Shown one piece after another: positions 44,978 through 55,556 of a stretch of 64,000 nucleotides of DNA. A model generated the notes under the pieces. That model ran no database searches. It saw only the letters and a list, made by a program, of their open reading frames with translations, and was not told where the DNA came from. The translations under genes and the position numbers were made by a program. The DNA is taken from positions 806,001 through 870,000 of the forward strand of contig NZ_JAHHZM010000001.1 of assembly GCF_018642165.1 (NCBI RefSeq), read 5' to 3'. The stretch's first letter is position 1. Each line of letters opens with the position of its first letter. This DNA comes from Echinicola shivajiensis. Lineage in GTDB: Bacteria > Bacteroidota > Bacteroidia > Cytophagales > Cyclobacteriaceae.

Positions 44978-45709
44978 ATGTTAAAAAAGTCTGGACTTAT
45001 TCTGGCCCTTTTGATCAGCACAGCCCTGTTTGCTTATAACCCTATCCGGGAGGTCAATATAGCACCTACCATTGCTGTCTCAGGAAATTTGAACCATACC
45101 ATCCTTCAAAAAATCAAAAAACAGCTTTTGGAAGGAGATTTTGACAGTTCATTATCCGAAGAAGCCTTGAACCACGGTATCTCAGGATACCTGAGCTTGA
45201 TCCAAGAGGGACTAATAGCACCCAATAAACCTTTGACAATAATTGACTTCAGCCTTCCTTCAACCTCCAAGCGACTTTGGACCATAGACCCTGAAAAAAG
45301 CACCATTCTCCACCATACCTATGTAGCTCATGGAAGAAATAGCGGCAATCTAATGGCCACTAAATTCTCCAACACCAACTCCAGCTTTATGAGTAGCTTG
45401 GGATTCTACCTTACAGCAGAAACCTATTATGGAAAACATGGCTATTCCCTAAGGCTTGATGGTCTAGAAAAAGGGCTTAATGACAATGCCCGGGATAGAG
45501 CCATTGTTATTCATGGTGCTGAATATGCCAACCCTGAATTCATCAAAAAAACGGGCAGGCTGGGAAGAAGCTTGGGATGTCCCGCATTGCCAATGAATGA
45601 TTTTGAAGACATCATCAATACCATCAAAAATGAAAGCTGCCTATTCATATATGCACCACAGAAGAGCTACCTTAGTAATAGTCAGTTATTGGCAAAAGCC
45701 AAGCCCTAA
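44978..45709 (+). CDS. Murein L,D-transpeptidase catalytic domain-family protein (YkuD_2 type)
   Basis: A 243-residue exported protein (signal ending near ALFAYN). The C-terminal half has the compact YkuD_2 arrangement: AHGRNSGNLMATKFSN, a histidine in VIHGAEYANPEF, and the cysteine motif GRSLGCPALP. These are the expected catalytic His and Cys of an L,D-transpeptidase-like hydrolase or transferase acting on peptidoglycan peptides. It is convergent with the much larger YcbB-type transpeptidase at 45745. Substrate specificity is unknown. Confidence 0.85.
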   Translation: MLKKSGLILALLISTALFAYNPIREVNIAPTIAVSGNLNHTILQKIKKQLLEGDFDSSLSEEALNHGISGYLSLIQEGLIAPNKPLTIIDFSLPSTSKRLWTIDPEKSTILHHTYVAHGRNSGNLMATKFSNTNSSFMSSLGFYLTAETYYGKHGYSLRLDGLEKGLNDNARDRAIVIHGAEYANPEFIKKTGRLGRSLGCPALPMNDFEDIINTIKNESCLFIYAPQKSYLSNSQLLAKAKP

Positions 45710-45744
45710 GGATTCATTTTCAATCTTTAATCCCTTCCCAAAAT

Positions 45745-47397
45745 TCACTTACTGAAAAGTGTCTTAGCAATCTCCTCATCCCGGTTATAAATATCCTTTC
45801 TGATATAATCCCTACCATTTTCATCAGTCCAGAAAGTAAGGTACAAAATCACTACAGGTATTTTTTTCTTTAACATTACCGTGGTCTCTTCACCCGCATG
45901 CATGGCATCGTTTATCTTTTCCATATCCCACATAGGATCATCTTGCAGGATTATTTTAGCAAATTCAGCAGGCTTGTGAATTCTGATACAGCCATGGCTG
46001 AACGCCCTAATATCTTTATCGAAAAGTGATTTAGTAGGGGTATCATGTATATAAACATTGAATTTATTGGGAAAGATAAACTTTACCAGACCTAATGAAT
46101 TATGAGCCCCAGGGGATTGCCTGATCATATAAGGGAAATTCTTTGCTGAAACCTTAGTCCAATCCAAACTGACAGGATCTATTTCTTTTCCAGAATAGGT
46201 CAGTATTTTCATATGGTTTCTACTTAAATAGTCTGGGTCTTTTTTGATTTTTGGAATCATTTCCCCCCTGACAATTGAGGAAGGCACTGTCCATGTTGGA
46301 CTAAAAACTATATAAGACATTTCTCCATTAAAGACAGGAGTAGACCGGTATTGTTTACCTACAATCACCTTAGAGCTAAAAAGGGTATCCAAGCCATTTT
46401 CGCGAACATAATCCAGCTGATAATTAGCAATATTAGTGATGATAAACTCATCCTTAATCACGGTATCTGGCAACCATCGAAGCCTTTCCAGATTAACGGC
46501 TATCCGCTTGATCATATCTTCAGGAGTCTCGTTTAGAGCATGTATAGTTTCAGGACCGATTACACCATCTGGGTTAAGACCAAAACGTTTCTGCATCTTC
46601 TGAATTTCCTTCATCAATGCCGAGTCATATAATTCATTCTCCCCCCCCTCATCTTCGGTCATTTCCGCTCCACTTAATCTTGATCGTATTTCGGAGATTA
46701 GTCGGTTGCTGTCCCCTACTTTTAGAAGTTTTTTATAGGCCAATTTTTGAGGCTTTTCCTTTTGGGAATCTACCATTTCGTAATAAGACCTCAAGCTTTT
46801 TCTGATATTGGCATATACCTTATAATCTGGCCAAAACCTTCTAATACTTTGCCCTACAGAGTCATCTTCAATTGCTTTCTCCAGCACTTCTTCAAACTTC
46901 ACCTTAATACTTTTAGCCTGAATTTGCCAATCTGTTTTAACGGCCTCTTGTGGAGTCTTCCCTTTATATAGGTCAGTCGCCAGCTTCAGATAACTTTCAG
47001 AAAAAATTAAATCTATATAAGCCAATTGCAAGGCATTTTCACCCATTTTCTCTGTTTCGAAATTCTGAATAACGTGATCAATTTGCTCCAGATAGTAATC
47101 CTCTGGTTCTAATCCATCATACCTAGATTTCCTTACCTGGTCCCTTAAAGCCAAAGTTTGGCTGCTAAGCCTACCTTCCTTTGTCCAAGCCTCTTTAAAT
47201 CCCCTATCCGAATAAAATTTTATTAATAAATCATATTGACTAAAATCTACTTTAGAATCATGAGACAGATCTCCAAGACTGCTTGCTTCCAAAATATTCC
47301 TGATTTCTGAGGAAATTCCAAGACCAGTGGACTGTGCTTGTAAAGAATTGATTGTGCTAAAAAAGAAAATGGCAAAAACAAAAATAACCTTATTCAT
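45745..47397 (-). CDS. L,D-transpeptidase, YcbB/LdtD type
   Basis: About 550 residues from the ATG at 47397 (a longer frame would begin inside the upstream terminator and is rejected). Signal peptide (FFFSTINSLQAQ), a scaffold domain, a peptidoglycan-binding segment (QKRFGLNPDGVIGPETIHAL), and a YkuD catalytic domain with HDTPTKSLF and SHGCIRI, whose Cys and His are catalytic. It forms 3-3 cross-links or attaches proteins to meso-diaminopimelate in the periplasm. It follows kdsA but a strong terminator lies between, so it probably has its own promoter. Confidence 0.92.
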   Translation of the reverse strand: MNKVIFVFAIFFFSTINSLQAQSTGLGISSEIRNILEASSLGDLSHDSKVDFSQYDLLIKFYSDRGFKEAWTKEGRLSSQTLALRDQVRKSRYDGLEPEDYYLEQIDHVIQNFETEKMGENALQLAYIDLIFSESYLKLATDLYKGKTPQEAVKTDWQIQAKSIKVKFEEVLEKAIEDDSVGQSIRRFWPDYKVYANIRKSLRSYYEMVDSQKEKPQKLAYKKLLKVGDSNRLISEIRSRLSGAEMTEDEGGENELYDSALMKEIQKMQKRFGLNPDGVIGPETIHALNETPEDMIKRIAVNLERLRWLPDTVIKDEFIITNIANYQLDYVRENGLDTLFSSKVIVGKQYRSTPVFNGEMSYIVFSPTWTVPSSIVRGEMIPKIKKDPDYLSRNHMKILTYSGKEIDPVSLDWTKVSAKNFPYMIRQSPGAHNSLGLVKFIFPNKFNVYIHDTPTKSLFDKDIRAFSHGCIRIHKPAEFAKIILQDDPMWDMEKINDAMHAGEETTVMLKKKIPVVILYLTFWTDENGRDYIRKDIYNRDEEIAKTLFSK

Positions 47398-47426
47398 AGA
47401 AAACGATTTAACAGTCTGAATATAAA

Positions 47427-47477
47427 AATAATGCAATTAAAAAAGCCGGATTAACCGGCTTTTTTAATTGCATTATT
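47427..47477 (-). terminator. Long perfect inverted repeat, terminator of kdsA
   Basis: Arms 47427-47449 and 47455-47477 are complementary over 23 of 23 bases with a 5-base loop. The core is AAAAAAGCCGG/CCGGCTTTTTT, so it can act as a terminator on both strands. The right arm overlaps the kdsA stop codon. The outer AT-rich part extends the stem well beyond a usual terminator. Confidence 0.85.
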
Positions 47478-48321
47478 GAACTTCAAAATCTACATATTTC
47501 TGACCAAGATCCCAGCTTTCTTTAAGCATAGCCAAGAAATCCGCCATCCTATGCAAAGGAATCATATTTGGACCATCACTTAATGCTTTGGCCGGTTCAG
47601 GGTGTGTTTCTATAAAAAATCCATCCACACCAGTTGCAGCAGCAGCCCTAGCCAAAAAAGGAGCAAATTCCCTCTGGCCTCCACTGGAACCACCTTGACC
47701 ACCCGGCTGCTGTACAGAATGGGTAATATCAAAAACAACCGGGGCAAACTGCCTCATGGTAGGCAATGATCTCATGTCCACCACCAAATTATGATAGCCC
47801 ATGGTAAAACCTCTCTCAGTAAGACATACGTTATCATTGCCTGTTGATCTCACCTTAGTGACAGCATACTGCATATCCTCTGGCGCCATAAACTGTCCTC
47901 TTTTGATCTTAATGGCCTTGCCTGTTTGACCAGCCGCTAAAAGTAGGTCTGTCTGTCTGCACAAGAATGCTGGGATCTGAAGTACATCGGCTACTTCAGC
48001 CACCTCTTTTGCCTGATAACTTTCGTGAATATCAGTCACCAAAGGTACGCCCAATTCCTTACCTACCCTCTGTAATACTTCCAGAGACTTGTCCATACCG
48101 ATCCCACGAAATGAACCGGATGAAGTCCTATTCGCTTTATCAAAAGAAGCCTTGAAAACATAAGAAAACCCGTTCTTTTCTGCTTCTGCCTTTACGGTAC
48201 TGCCAATTTCCATGCAGATATCAAAACTTTCCACCGCACAAGGCCCTGAAAACAATACTGGCTTATCTTTTCCCAAAACCACTTGATCAGTGATTTTCAT
48301 AACCTGATTAAATACTTGCAT
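47473..48321 (-). CDS. kdsA: 3-deoxy-8-phosphooctulonate synthase (KdsA)
   Basis: A 282-residue enzyme (ATG 48321; ATG 48300 is an alternative). It condenses arabinose 5-phosphate with phosphoenolpyruvate to give Kdo 8-phosphate for lipopolysaccharide. Recognisable segments are [63 protein letters not shown] and [17 protein letters not shown]. The phosphatase of the next step (KdsC) is encoded 4 bases upstream, so the two are co-transcribed. Confidence 0.96.
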   Translation of the reverse strand: MQVFNQVMKITDQVVLGKDKPVLFSGPCAVESFDICMEIGSTVKAEAEKNGFSYVFKASFDKANRTSSGSFRGIGMDKSLEVLQRVGKELGVPLVTDIHESYQAKEVAEVADVLQIPAFLCRQTDLLLAAGQTGKAIKIKRGQFMAPEDMQYAVTKVRSTGNDNVCLTERGFTMGYHNLVVDMRSLPTMRQFAPVVFDITHSVQQPGGQGGSSGGQREFAPFLARAAAATGVDGFFIETHPEPAKALSDGPNMIPLHRMADFLAMLKESWDLGQKYVDFEVQ

Positions 48322-48325
48322 GATT

Positions 48326-48877
48326 TTATTTTTCTAACAATTCTTTTATAATCTTTTTTAGGAGCCCTTTAGAACTCAAAATCAAATCACCAACTTCACG
48401 GAAAACACCTTTTCCGCCAGCAAGGGAAGATACCATGTCCACCTCTTCCTTAACATATGGCAAGGCATCCAATGGCGCAACGGACAATCCCACTTTGGTC
48501 AAGATAGGCAAGTCAATCAGGTCATCACCGATGTAGGCGACTTCTGATAATTTCAAATTAAATTCCTCTAAAACCTCATTCAATTTCTCTCCTTTATCCC
48601 TTATCCCGTGGTGGTGAAAGTCAAAACCTAGCTCCTTGCATCTGCTTCTAACTACCGGAGAATTACGGCCTGTAATGGCGCCTATCATCACCCCATGCTT
48701 CTGCAAAACTTTCACAATCAATCCATCCTTTACGTTGAACTTTTTCAACTCCAGATAATGGTCATCATATATCACCCCCCCATCTGTCAAAACCCCATCC
48801 ACATCTGTGATAAGCAATTTGATTTTGGAAGCCTTTTCATAAATTTCTTCAGGAATATCCTTCAAGTAATTCTTCAT
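48326..48877 (-). CDS. kdsC: 3-deoxy-D-manno-octulosonate 8-phosphate phosphatase (KdsC)
   Basis: About 183 residues from the ATG at 48877; the longer frame would need a TTG. HAD-superfamily motifs: DVDGVLTDG with the nucleophile and acid aspartates, ITGRNSPVV, a lysine region and [10 protein letters not shown]. There is no large cap domain, as expected for the tetrameric KdsC type. It dephosphorylates Kdo 8-phosphate made by KdsA, encoded next. The start lies 2 bases after the stop of the GNAT-nitrilase gene, so all three genes appear to form one transcript. Confidence 0.93.
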   Translation of the reverse strand: MKNYLKDIPEEIYEKASKIKLLITDVDGVLTDGGVIYDDHYLELKKFNVKDGLIVKVLQKHGVMIGAITGRNSPVVRSRCKELGFDFHHHGIRDKGEKLNEVLEEFNLKLSEVAYIGDDLIDLPILTKVGLSVAPLDALPYVKEEVDMVSSLAGGKGVFREVGDLILSSKGLLKKIIKELLEK

Positions 48878-48879
48878 AA

Positions 48880-50424
48880 TCAATTATTTTTTTTCCATTG
48901 AATGGAATACAAATCCAGCCTTCTCTGCTCAAGGTTTCTAACACTGCCCACTTTTCTCAATTTGGTCAACAAGTCCAAATCAACATCAGCCACAATGGTA
49001 GTTTCAGTATTAAGTGAAGCTTCCGCTACTACTGCATCATGCGGAAATGAGAAATCTGATGGTGAATAAATAGCGGCTTGGGAATGTTGAATATCCATAT
49101 TTTCCACTCTTGGCAAATTCCCTACGGAACCCGTAATAGCCACATAACACTCATTTTCCACCGCTCTGGCCTTGGCGCAAGTACTCACGCGAAGGTAGGC
49201 ATTTTTGGTATCAGTCCAGAAAGGGACAAATAGAATATCCATCTCTTGTTCTGCCAGAATTCTTCCCAATTCAGGAAATTCCACATCATAGCAAATCAAG
49301 ATCCCAATCCTACCAGCGTCCGTATCAAAAACACGAATACCATTACCTCCTTGAAGGCCCCAATAAGATTGCTCATCCGGAGTAATATGAAGCTTGTATT
49401 GCTTATCCGTGGTGCCGTCCCTGCGGCAGAGATAGCTCACATTCCTCAACCTTTTGCCATCATATTCTGGCATACTACCCGCAATGATGTTCACATTATA
49501 CGATAAAGCAAGATCCTGCATTCTCACAACCACTTCCTCAGTATAATCCGCTAGGTTCCTAATTGCTTCAGAGGCATCCATATCATTAAAGTCTGCCAGC
49601 AAAGGTGCGTTGAAAAATTCCGGCAGCAAACAAAAATCTGACTTGTAGCCCGATACGGTGTCGACAAAAAACTCAACCTGTTGCATCAAATCATCCACAT
49701 CACTGAAACGGCGCATTTTCCATTGGACCAAACCTAATCTTACTATGGATTTTTGGTTACCAATCAGCTTTTCTTCTTTTTCATAGTAGATATTATTCCA
49801 CTCTAATAAAGTCGCATAGGCCCTGGACTCTTTATCTTCTGGGAGGTACTTGGTAATCACCTTCCTAACATGAAATTCATTGGCCAGCTGAAATGACAGA
49901 ACCTGATCGTATATTTCCTTGTTTTTGACTAGTTCAATATATTTCCTTGGTGTGATTTTATCTGCATAATTCTTATACCCAGGAATCCTTCCCCCAGCAA
50001 TAATGGATCTCAAATTCAGGTTCTCACAAAGCTCCTTACGGGCATCGTATAGCCTCCTTCCCAATCTCAACCCGCGGTATTCCTTATCAACAAACACATC
50101 GGTACCATAGAGCGTATCACCATTTTCCAGGTCATGGGTATCGAACTTCCCATTACCAGTGATTTCATCAAAGGTATGGTTGTCCCCAAATTTAGAATAC
50201 TCTACCACCAAACTTAAGGCTACAGCAACCACCTTTCCATTGTCCTCAATACAAATCTGCCCCTCAGGGAATGCCTTGATTTGATTTTTAAACTCTTGCT
50301 TGGTATAGGTCATTTCCTTTTCCTTATAAATCGAGATCATGATATCTCGGATATTCTCAAAATCGGAAAGGATGACATTTCGGAGTTTTAGCCGGTGTTC
50401 CAGCTCTTCTTTCTGCTTGCTCAT
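48880..50424 (-). CDS. GNAT acetyltransferase - carbon-nitrogen hydrolase (nitrilase) fusion
   Basis: A 514-residue two-domain protein. Residues about 12-205 are a GNAT N-acetyltransferase (ICIEDNGKVVAVAL, DVFVDKEYRGLRLGRRLYDA as the acetyl-CoA loop). Residues about 225-500 are a nitrilase-superfamily hydrolase with catalytic triad E269 (LLPEFFNAP), K344 (KLHITPDE) and C378 (GILICYDVEFPE). The fusion is a known but uncharacterised architecture; an acyl-transfer plus amide-hydrolysis pathway is inferred. It heads the kdsC-kdsA transcript, though no role in Kdo synthesis is evident. Confidence 0.93.
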   Translation of the reverse strand: MSKQKEELEHRLKLRNVILSDFENIRDIMISIYKEKEMTYTKQEFKNQIKAFPEGQICIEDNGKVVAVALSLVVEYSKFGDNHTFDEITGNGKFDTHDLENGDTLYGTDVFVDKEYRGLRLGRRLYDARKELCENLNLRSIIAGGRIPGYKNYADKITPRKYIELVKNKEIYDQVLSFQLANEFHVRKVITKYLPEDKESRAYATLLEWNNIYYEKEEKLIGNQKSIVRLGLVQWKMRRFSDVDDLMQQVEFFVDTVSGYKSDFCLLPEFFNAPLLADFNDMDASEAIRNLADYTEEVVVRMQDLALSYNVNIIAGSMPEYDGKRLRNVSYLCRRDGTTDKQYKLHITPDEQSYWGLQGGNGIRVFDTDAGRIGILICYDVEFPELGRILAEQEMDILFVPFWTDTKNAYLRVSTCAKARAVENECYVAITGSVGNLPRVENMDIQHSQAAIYSPSDFSFPHDAVVAEASLNTETTIVADVDLDLLTKLRKVGSVRNLEQRRLDLYSIQWKKNN

Positions 50425-50584
50425 GCTTTAATTAGCTCTATGATCACACAAATATGGTAAACAAAATCAGTGTTCTGATTTCCTAAGCAAAAATAATTCC
50501 TTTAGCTCACAACTGGTTTCACAATATAAATATTATTATTTTGTACCATACAAGTGTTTTCAAATCTCATTTACCCAACAAAGC

Positions 50585-51487
50585 ATGGAAGAACTTTTAC
50601 AGGATGTAAAAAAGGACGGACTTGGTGCCTTTTTGGAAAAGCTGAACGAATTCCTAGAATATGTGATCATCACCCTGGGCGAATCCAAACTGACCATAGG
50701 AGGAATTATTGCCATAGCAGTTTCCATTTTTATTTTACTCATCGTGACAGAATGGATCCGGAAATTCATAGTCAATAAATTACTTGTTCGGTACAATATG
50801 AATATAGGTACCCGACAATCGGTAGGGACAATCATACGTTATGTTCTATTGATTTCGGGCTTTGTCATCATTGTCCAGAATTCAGGCATAGACCTCAGCG
50901 CATTGGGAATACTTGCCGGTGCACTGGGTGTAGGTATCGGTTTTGGGCTACAAAACATCACCAATAATTTCATCAGTGGACTGATCATCCTTTTTGAACA
51001 GCCTATCAAAGTAGGTGATAGAATAGAAGTAGCTGACGTAAATGGCGATGTTATTAAAATATCGGCCAGATCTACCATGGTCGTCACTAATGATAATATT
51101 TCCGTCATCGTTCCCAATAGCCAATTCATAGATAGTCCCGTGATCAACTGGTCGCATAATGACCGAAATATTCGTTTTAATTTCCCTGTGGGTGTTTCCT
51201 ATAAGGAAGACCCTCAAAAGGTAAAAACTATTTTGATGGAGGTCGCTACCAATAACGAGGGAGTACTTACCAAGCCTAGCCCTGATGTTTTATTTACAGA
51301 TTACGGAGATAACAGCATCAATTTTAACTTAAGGGTTTGGACTTCAGATTACATCAACCGACCCAACGTATTAAAGAGTCAACTTTACTACGAAATATTT
51401 AGAAGATTCAATGAAGAGGGAATAGAGATTCCATTCCCACAGAGAGACCTACATTTAAAGTCCGGATTTGAAAAGCTTGAAAATTAG
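50585..51487 (+). CDS. MscS-family mechanosensitive channel
   Basis: A 300-residue inner-membrane protein. Three hydrophobic segments lie at about residues 38-58, 78-98 and 103-140. The last carries the MscS pore-helix pattern of Ala/Gly pairs (LGILAGALGVGIGFGLQNITNNFISG), followed by the beta domain (EQPIKVGDRIEV) and the C-terminal alpha/beta domain ending IEIPFPQRDLHL. It releases solutes on hypo-osmotic shock. It is divergent from the GNAT-nitrilase gene. Confidence 0.94.
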   Translation: MEELLQDVKKDGLGAFLEKLNEFLEYVIITLGESKLTIGGIIAIAVSIFILLIVTEWIRKFIVNKLLVRYNMNIGTRQSVGTIIRYVLLISGFVIIVQNSGIDLSALGILAGALGVGIGFGLQNITNNFISGLIILFEQPIKVGDRIEVADVNGDVIKISARSTMVVTNDNISVIVPNSQFIDSPVINWSHNDRNIRFNFPVGVSYKEDPQKVKTILMEVATNNEGVLTKPSPDVLFTDYGDNSINFNLRVWTSDYINRPNVLKSQLYYEIFRRFNEEGIEIPFPQRDLHLKSGFEKLEN

Positions 51488-51572
51488 TTGTTTATTTACA
51501 TAAATAAGTAGGATTAACGCAAAGTGAAGTATTTGAAACACAAGTTTTTCCCCACTGAACAATTTATTTTGG

Positions 51573-52535
51573 ATGAAGCGTTTACTTTTCATATTTTTTA
51601 TCCTATCCCTTTCATGGGAAAGCTATGCCCAAAGTTTTTACCGCTTTAGGTTTGAGGAAGCATGGTCTGTAGGAATGGGAGGAGGAGTCACCCAGTATTT
51701 CGGTGAACTGTATTCCCTTTGGAAATATGAAGAAGGCATACAACCAGATTTTAATTTTTCGGCCAATGTGCGAAGAACCATTGGTACAAAAACCCGACTA
51801 AGACTAGAAGGGTCTTTTATCCAAATGTCTGGCCAAGATCCGCCTGCTGACCCCAGAAGTTTAAGAACTCCCAGAAACCTACACTTTAGGGCAAGAAACT
51901 TTGAAACAGCCTTTCTGTTTGAATACCATTATAAACCAGTCAAGCTCAACAACATTACCCGTCACTTTCTCAACTGGTACATCTTTGCAGGAGTAGGCGC
52001 CAGCACCAACACCCCAAAAGCACAGCTTGATGGTGAATGGGTCAGTTTGCGTCCCTTGGCACTGGAAGGCAAAGAATATCCTGGAGTAATTGTCGTTTTC
52101 CCTATGGGACTGGGGATGAAATATAAGCTCAACGTATACACGGACTTATTTTTAGAAGGAAATTACAGGTTCACTTTGACGGATTATATGGACGATATAA
52201 GTGCGTTTAATATCAAGGATTTCTATCTGGACTTGCTGGAAAGCTACGGAGACTTCGGTGAAGGCCCCATGCCTGAAAGGTTGAGATTGGCTGTCAGAAA
52301 CCCTGACTGGCTGGACGACAATGGCTTGCCCAATGTAGAAAAGATCAGAAATGGGACCTATTTCGACAAGCACGGAAATTTCCAGCACCGGATCAGAAGA
52401 GGAAGTGGACTTACTCACCGATATGACGGATATTTCACCCTTAATATTGGTGTAGAAATCTATTTCTCTCAAGATATCTGGGAAAACTGGCTTAGGAGAG
52501 GTCGAACACGACAACGTGGCTGGAGATTCTGGTAA
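51573..52535 (+). CDS. Outer-membrane beta-barrel protein (DUF6089-like)
   Basis: A 320-residue exported protein (signal ending SYAQSFYRF). Alternating hydrophobic/polar strands with aromatic ends (WSVGMGGGVTQYFGELYS, RNFETAFLFEYHYKP, DLFLEGNYRFTLTDYMDDIS) point to a small outer-membrane barrel; the last strand is YFTLNIGVEIYF. It resembles the DUF6089 family of Bacteroidota, from memory. Function unknown. It is separated by 85 bases from the MscS gene and followed by a terminator. Confidence 0.75.
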   Translation: MKRLLFIFFILSLSWESYAQSFYRFRFEEAWSVGMGGGVTQYFGELYSLWKYEEGIQPDFNFSANVRRTIGTKTRLRLEGSFIQMSGQDPPADPRSLRTPRNLHFRARNFETAFLFEYHYKPVKLNNITRHFLNWYIFAGVGASTNTPKAQLDGEWVSLRPLALEGKEYPGVIVVFPMGLGMKYKLNVYTDLFLEGNYRFTLTDYMDDISAFNIKDFYLDLLESYGDFGEGPMPERLRLAVRNPDWLDDNGLPNVEKIRNGTYFDKHGNFQHRIRRGSGLTHRYDGYFTLNIGVEIYFSQDIWENWLRRGRTRQRGWRFW

Positions 52536-52573
52536 TATTAAGATATTTGACTAAAGACATTAGACAAAAGATA

Positions 52574-52606
52574 AAGAGAGAATCAAGTTCCATGATCCTC
52601 TCTTCT
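52574..52606 (+). terminator. Rho-independent terminator after the barrel protein gene
   Basis: AAGAGAGAATCA (52574-52585) pairs with TGATCCTCTCTT (52593-52604), 11 of 12 bases, loop 7. The sequence after is only moderately T-rich (CTTCCTT), so the call is less sure than for the other terminators here. Confidence 0.55.
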
Positions 52607-52725
52607 TCCTTCAAACCTCCCACTCCACACCACAATCTTCCAATTTCCTCAACAGATATCTAGTTCACTACACCACTTACTACACAAATACAAAGGCATA
52701 TCCCATTTATTTTTTTAATTTTGCA

Positions 52726-52733
52726 AGCAATCC
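52726..52733 (+). promoter_or_regulatory. Candidate -7 box for leuS
   Basis: TAATTTTG matches TAnnTTTG exactly and lies 27 bases upstream of the leuS ATG. A -33 TTTG at the right distance was not found. Confidence 0.45.
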
Positions 52734-52759
52734 TATTCTAAGTAACAATTTTGCTAAAA

Positions 52760-55534
52760 ATGGCTGAATATAATTTTCAAGAAATAGAAAAAAAATGGCA
52801 AGATAAATGGGAAGTATCCCAAATCTTCAATGCCAAAGTTGACCCACAAAAACCGAAATTTTACAGTTTGGACATGTTTCCTTATCCTTCAGGAGCGGGA
52901 CTACATGTAGGCCACCCACTGGGATATATCGCCTCTGATATAGTTACCCGATTTAAAAGACTGCAGGGCTATAATGTACTGCATCCAATGGGTTATGATT
53001 CCTTTGGATTGCCAGCTGAGCAATATGCCATCCAAACTGGTCAACACCCAGCCATTACTACTGAGGAAAACATCAAAAGATACACCGAACAGCTTAAAAA
53101 CATCGGCTTTGCTTTTGACTGGGACAAGGAAGTAAGAACTTCAGACCCTAATTACTATAAATGGACTCAGTGGATTTTCATGCAACTGTTCAACAGTTAC
53201 TATGACAAAACTGCCAATAAGGCCAAAGATATCAGTGAGTTGATCAAAGCCTTCGAAGCAGAAGGAAATGCCAAGGTCAATGTGGCAAGTGATGAAGATG
53301 TCGAAATCTTTTCTGCAGAAGACTGGAACAGCTATTCAGAAAAGCAGCAGCAAGAAATACTTTTACAATACAGATTAACCTATCTGGCAGAAACCACCGT
53401 AAACTGGTGTGCTGCCCTTGGCACTGTACTTTCTAACGACGAAGTGAAAGATGGTTTCTCAGAAAGAGGAGGCCATCCTGTGGAGAGAAAGAAGATGATG
53501 CAATGGAGCATGCGCATTACTGCCTATGCTGAGCGTCTTCTTAATGACTTGGACAAGGTAGACTGGCATGAGCCTATCAAGGAAATGCAACGTAACTGGA
53601 TAGGTCGTTCCATTGGTGCGGAAATGGTCTTCCAAGTAAAAGGATCAGATAAAAAGATCAAGGTATTTACCACAAGAATAGATACCATTTACGGTGTGAC
53701 CTATCTTGCTTTGGCTCCAGAAAGTGAATTGGCAGCAGAGCTGATCACAGAAGACCAAAGGGCAGAAGCAGAAGCCTATATTGAAGTAGCCAAAAACCGT
53801 TCTGAAAGGGACCGAATGAGTGATGTCAAAACCATCTCTGGAGCTTTCACTGGTAGCTACGCCATCAACCCTTTCAATGGGGAAGAAATTCCTGTTTGGG
53901 TAGCCGACTATGTTTTGGCTGGCTATGGAACAGGTGCTGTAATGGCAGTTCCTGCCCATGACGACAGGGATTACAGATTTGCCAAGCACTTTGGAATGGA
54001 AATTCGCCAAGTACTCGAAGGTAATACTGAAGAAATTCCTTTCGACGGGTGGGGTGCCACCGCGATGAATTCTGATATCATCAATGGATTACCGATGAGG
54101 GAAGCCATGAATAAAGCCATTGAATTCCTTGAAGAAAATAAAATCGGTAAAGGTAAAATCCAATACCGTATGCGTGATGCCATCTTCACCAGACAGCGCT
54201 ATTGGGGGGAACCTCTTCCTGTCTACTTCAAAGATGACATCCCTTATTTAGTAGAAGAAAAAGACCTTCCAATTGTGCTTCCTGAAGTGGACAAATATTT
54301 ACCTACTGAAGATGGAGCTCCTCCATTGGGACGTGCAAAGGATTGGACCTATAAAACCAATGATGGAGAATACCCTCTTGAATTGAGCACTATGCCAGGC
54401 TGGGCAGGATCATCATGGTACTTCCTAAGGTATATGGACTCCAAAAACAATGATGAATTTGTAAGCAAGGAAGCCCAAAACTATTGGGAGGCAGTAGACC
54501 TTTATATTGGTGGAGCTGAGCATGCCACAGGACATTTGCTTTACAGCCGATTCTGGACCAAATTCCTTTATGACCGTGGATTGATCAATATAGTTGAGCC
54601 TTTCAAAAAGATGATCAACCAAGGTATGATCCAAGGAAGATCAAACTTTGTTTACAGAGTCAAAGGAACTAACAAGTTTGTCAGTCATGGACTTAGAAAT
54701 GACTATGACACAGCAGCTATGCATGTGGATGTAAATATCGTCTACAACGACCATCTGGATCTTGAAAAATTCAAAGCGTGGAGACCTGACCTGGCGGATG
54801 CAGAGTTTATCCTTGAAGACGGCAAATACATCTGCGGTGCCGAGGTGGAAAAAATGTCCAAGTCCAAATACAATGTGGTCAACCCAGATGATATCATCAA
54901 TAGATATGGAGCAGACACATTAAGATTATATGAAATGTTCTTGGGGCCATTGGAGCAATTCAAGCCATGGAACACCAACGGTATAGATGGAGTCTCCAAA
55001 TTCCTTAAGAAGGTTTGGAGACTATTCCATGACAAGAATGGAAATTTCGAAGTTTCGGATGCTGCACCAAAAAAGGATGAATTAAAAGCGCTGCACAAAA
55101 CCATCAAAAAAGTGGAAGAGGACATGAACAATTACTCATTCAACACCTCGGTTTCAGGCTTCATGATCTGTGTGAATGAACTAAGCGCTATGAAATGTAA
55201 TAAGCGTGAAATTCTAGAGCCATTGGCCATAATCCTTTCTCCATTTGCACCTCATATTGCAGAAGAATTATGGTCATTATTGGGACATGAAAACTCTGTG
55301 GTTGAAGCTAGTTTCCCTAAATACAATGAAGAATATCTAGCTGAAAACGCACATGAATATCCTGTTTCCATCAATGGTAAAATGAGAGCTAAACTTCCTC
55401 TTTCTTTAAGCTTGAGCAAAGAAGAAATCGAAAAAGCTGCTTTAGAAGATGCCAATGTTGCCAAATGGCTGGACGGAAAATCTCCTAAGAAAGTCATCGT
55501 AGTACCTGGAAAAATCGTCAACATTGTCGTTTAA
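52760..55534 (+). CDS. leuS: Leucyl-tRNA synthetase
   Basis: About 924 residues from the ATG at 52760; three codons of the open frame lie upstream and begin with TTG. Class I signature motifs are the HIGH-type [14 protein letters not shown] and the KMSKS loop ([10 protein letters not shown]). The editing domain ([17 protein letters not shown]) and anticodon-binding domain ([17 protein letters not shown]) are present and the length is normal. It charges tRNA-Leu. The gene is monocistronic, with its own -7 box and terminator. Confidence 0.97.
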   Translation: MAEYNFQEIEKKWQDKWEVSQIFNAKVDPQKPKFYSLDMFPYPSGAGLHVGHPLGYIASDIVTRFKRLQGYNVLHPMGYDSFGLPAEQYAIQTGQHPAITTEENIKRYTEQLKNIGFAFDWDKEVRTSDPNYYKWTQWIFMQLFNSYYDKTANKAKDISELIKAFEAEGNAKVNVASDEDVEIFSAEDWNSYSEKQQQEILLQYRLTYLAETTVNWCAALGTVLSNDEVKDGFSERGGHPVERKKMMQWSMRITAYAERLLNDLDKVDWHEPIKEMQRNWIGRSIGAEMVFQVKGSDKKIKVFTTRIDTIYGVTYLALAPESELAAELITEDQRAEAEAYIEVAKNRSERDRMSDVKTISGAFTGSYAINPFNGEEIPVWVADYVLAGYGTGAVMAVPAHDDRDYRFAKHFGMEIRQVLEGNTEEIPFDGWGATAMNSDIINGLPMREAMNKAIEFLEENKIGKGKIQYRMRDAIFTRQRYWGEPLPVYFKDDIPYLVEEKDLPIVLPEVDKYLPTEDGAPPLGRAKDWTYKTNDGEYPLELSTMPGWAGSSWYFLRYMDSKNNDEFVSKEAQNYWEAVDLYIGGAEHATGHLLYSRFWTKFLYDRGLINIVEPFKKMINQGMIQGRSNFVYRVKGTNKFVSHGLRNDYDTAAMHVDVNIVYNDHLDLEKFKAWRPDLADAEFILEDGKYICGAEVEKMSKSKYNVVNPDDIINRYGADTLRLYEMFLGPLEQFKPWNTNGIDGVSKFLKKVWRLFHDKNGNFEVSDAAPKKDELKALHKTIKKVEEDMNNYSFNTSVSGFMICVNELSAMKCNKREILEPLAIILSPFAPHIAEELWSLLGHENSVVEASFPKYNEEYLAENAHEYPVSINGKMRAKLPLSLSLSKEEIEKAALEDANVAKWLDGKSPKKVIVVPGKIVNIVV

Positions 55535-55556
55535 GCAATAGTAAACCATACAATTA

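Noticed and set aside
47398-47436. Longer N-terminus for the YcbB-type transpeptidase
   Set aside because: The extra 13 residues lie partly in the terminator inverted repeat, and the signal peptide begins at the ATG at 47397.
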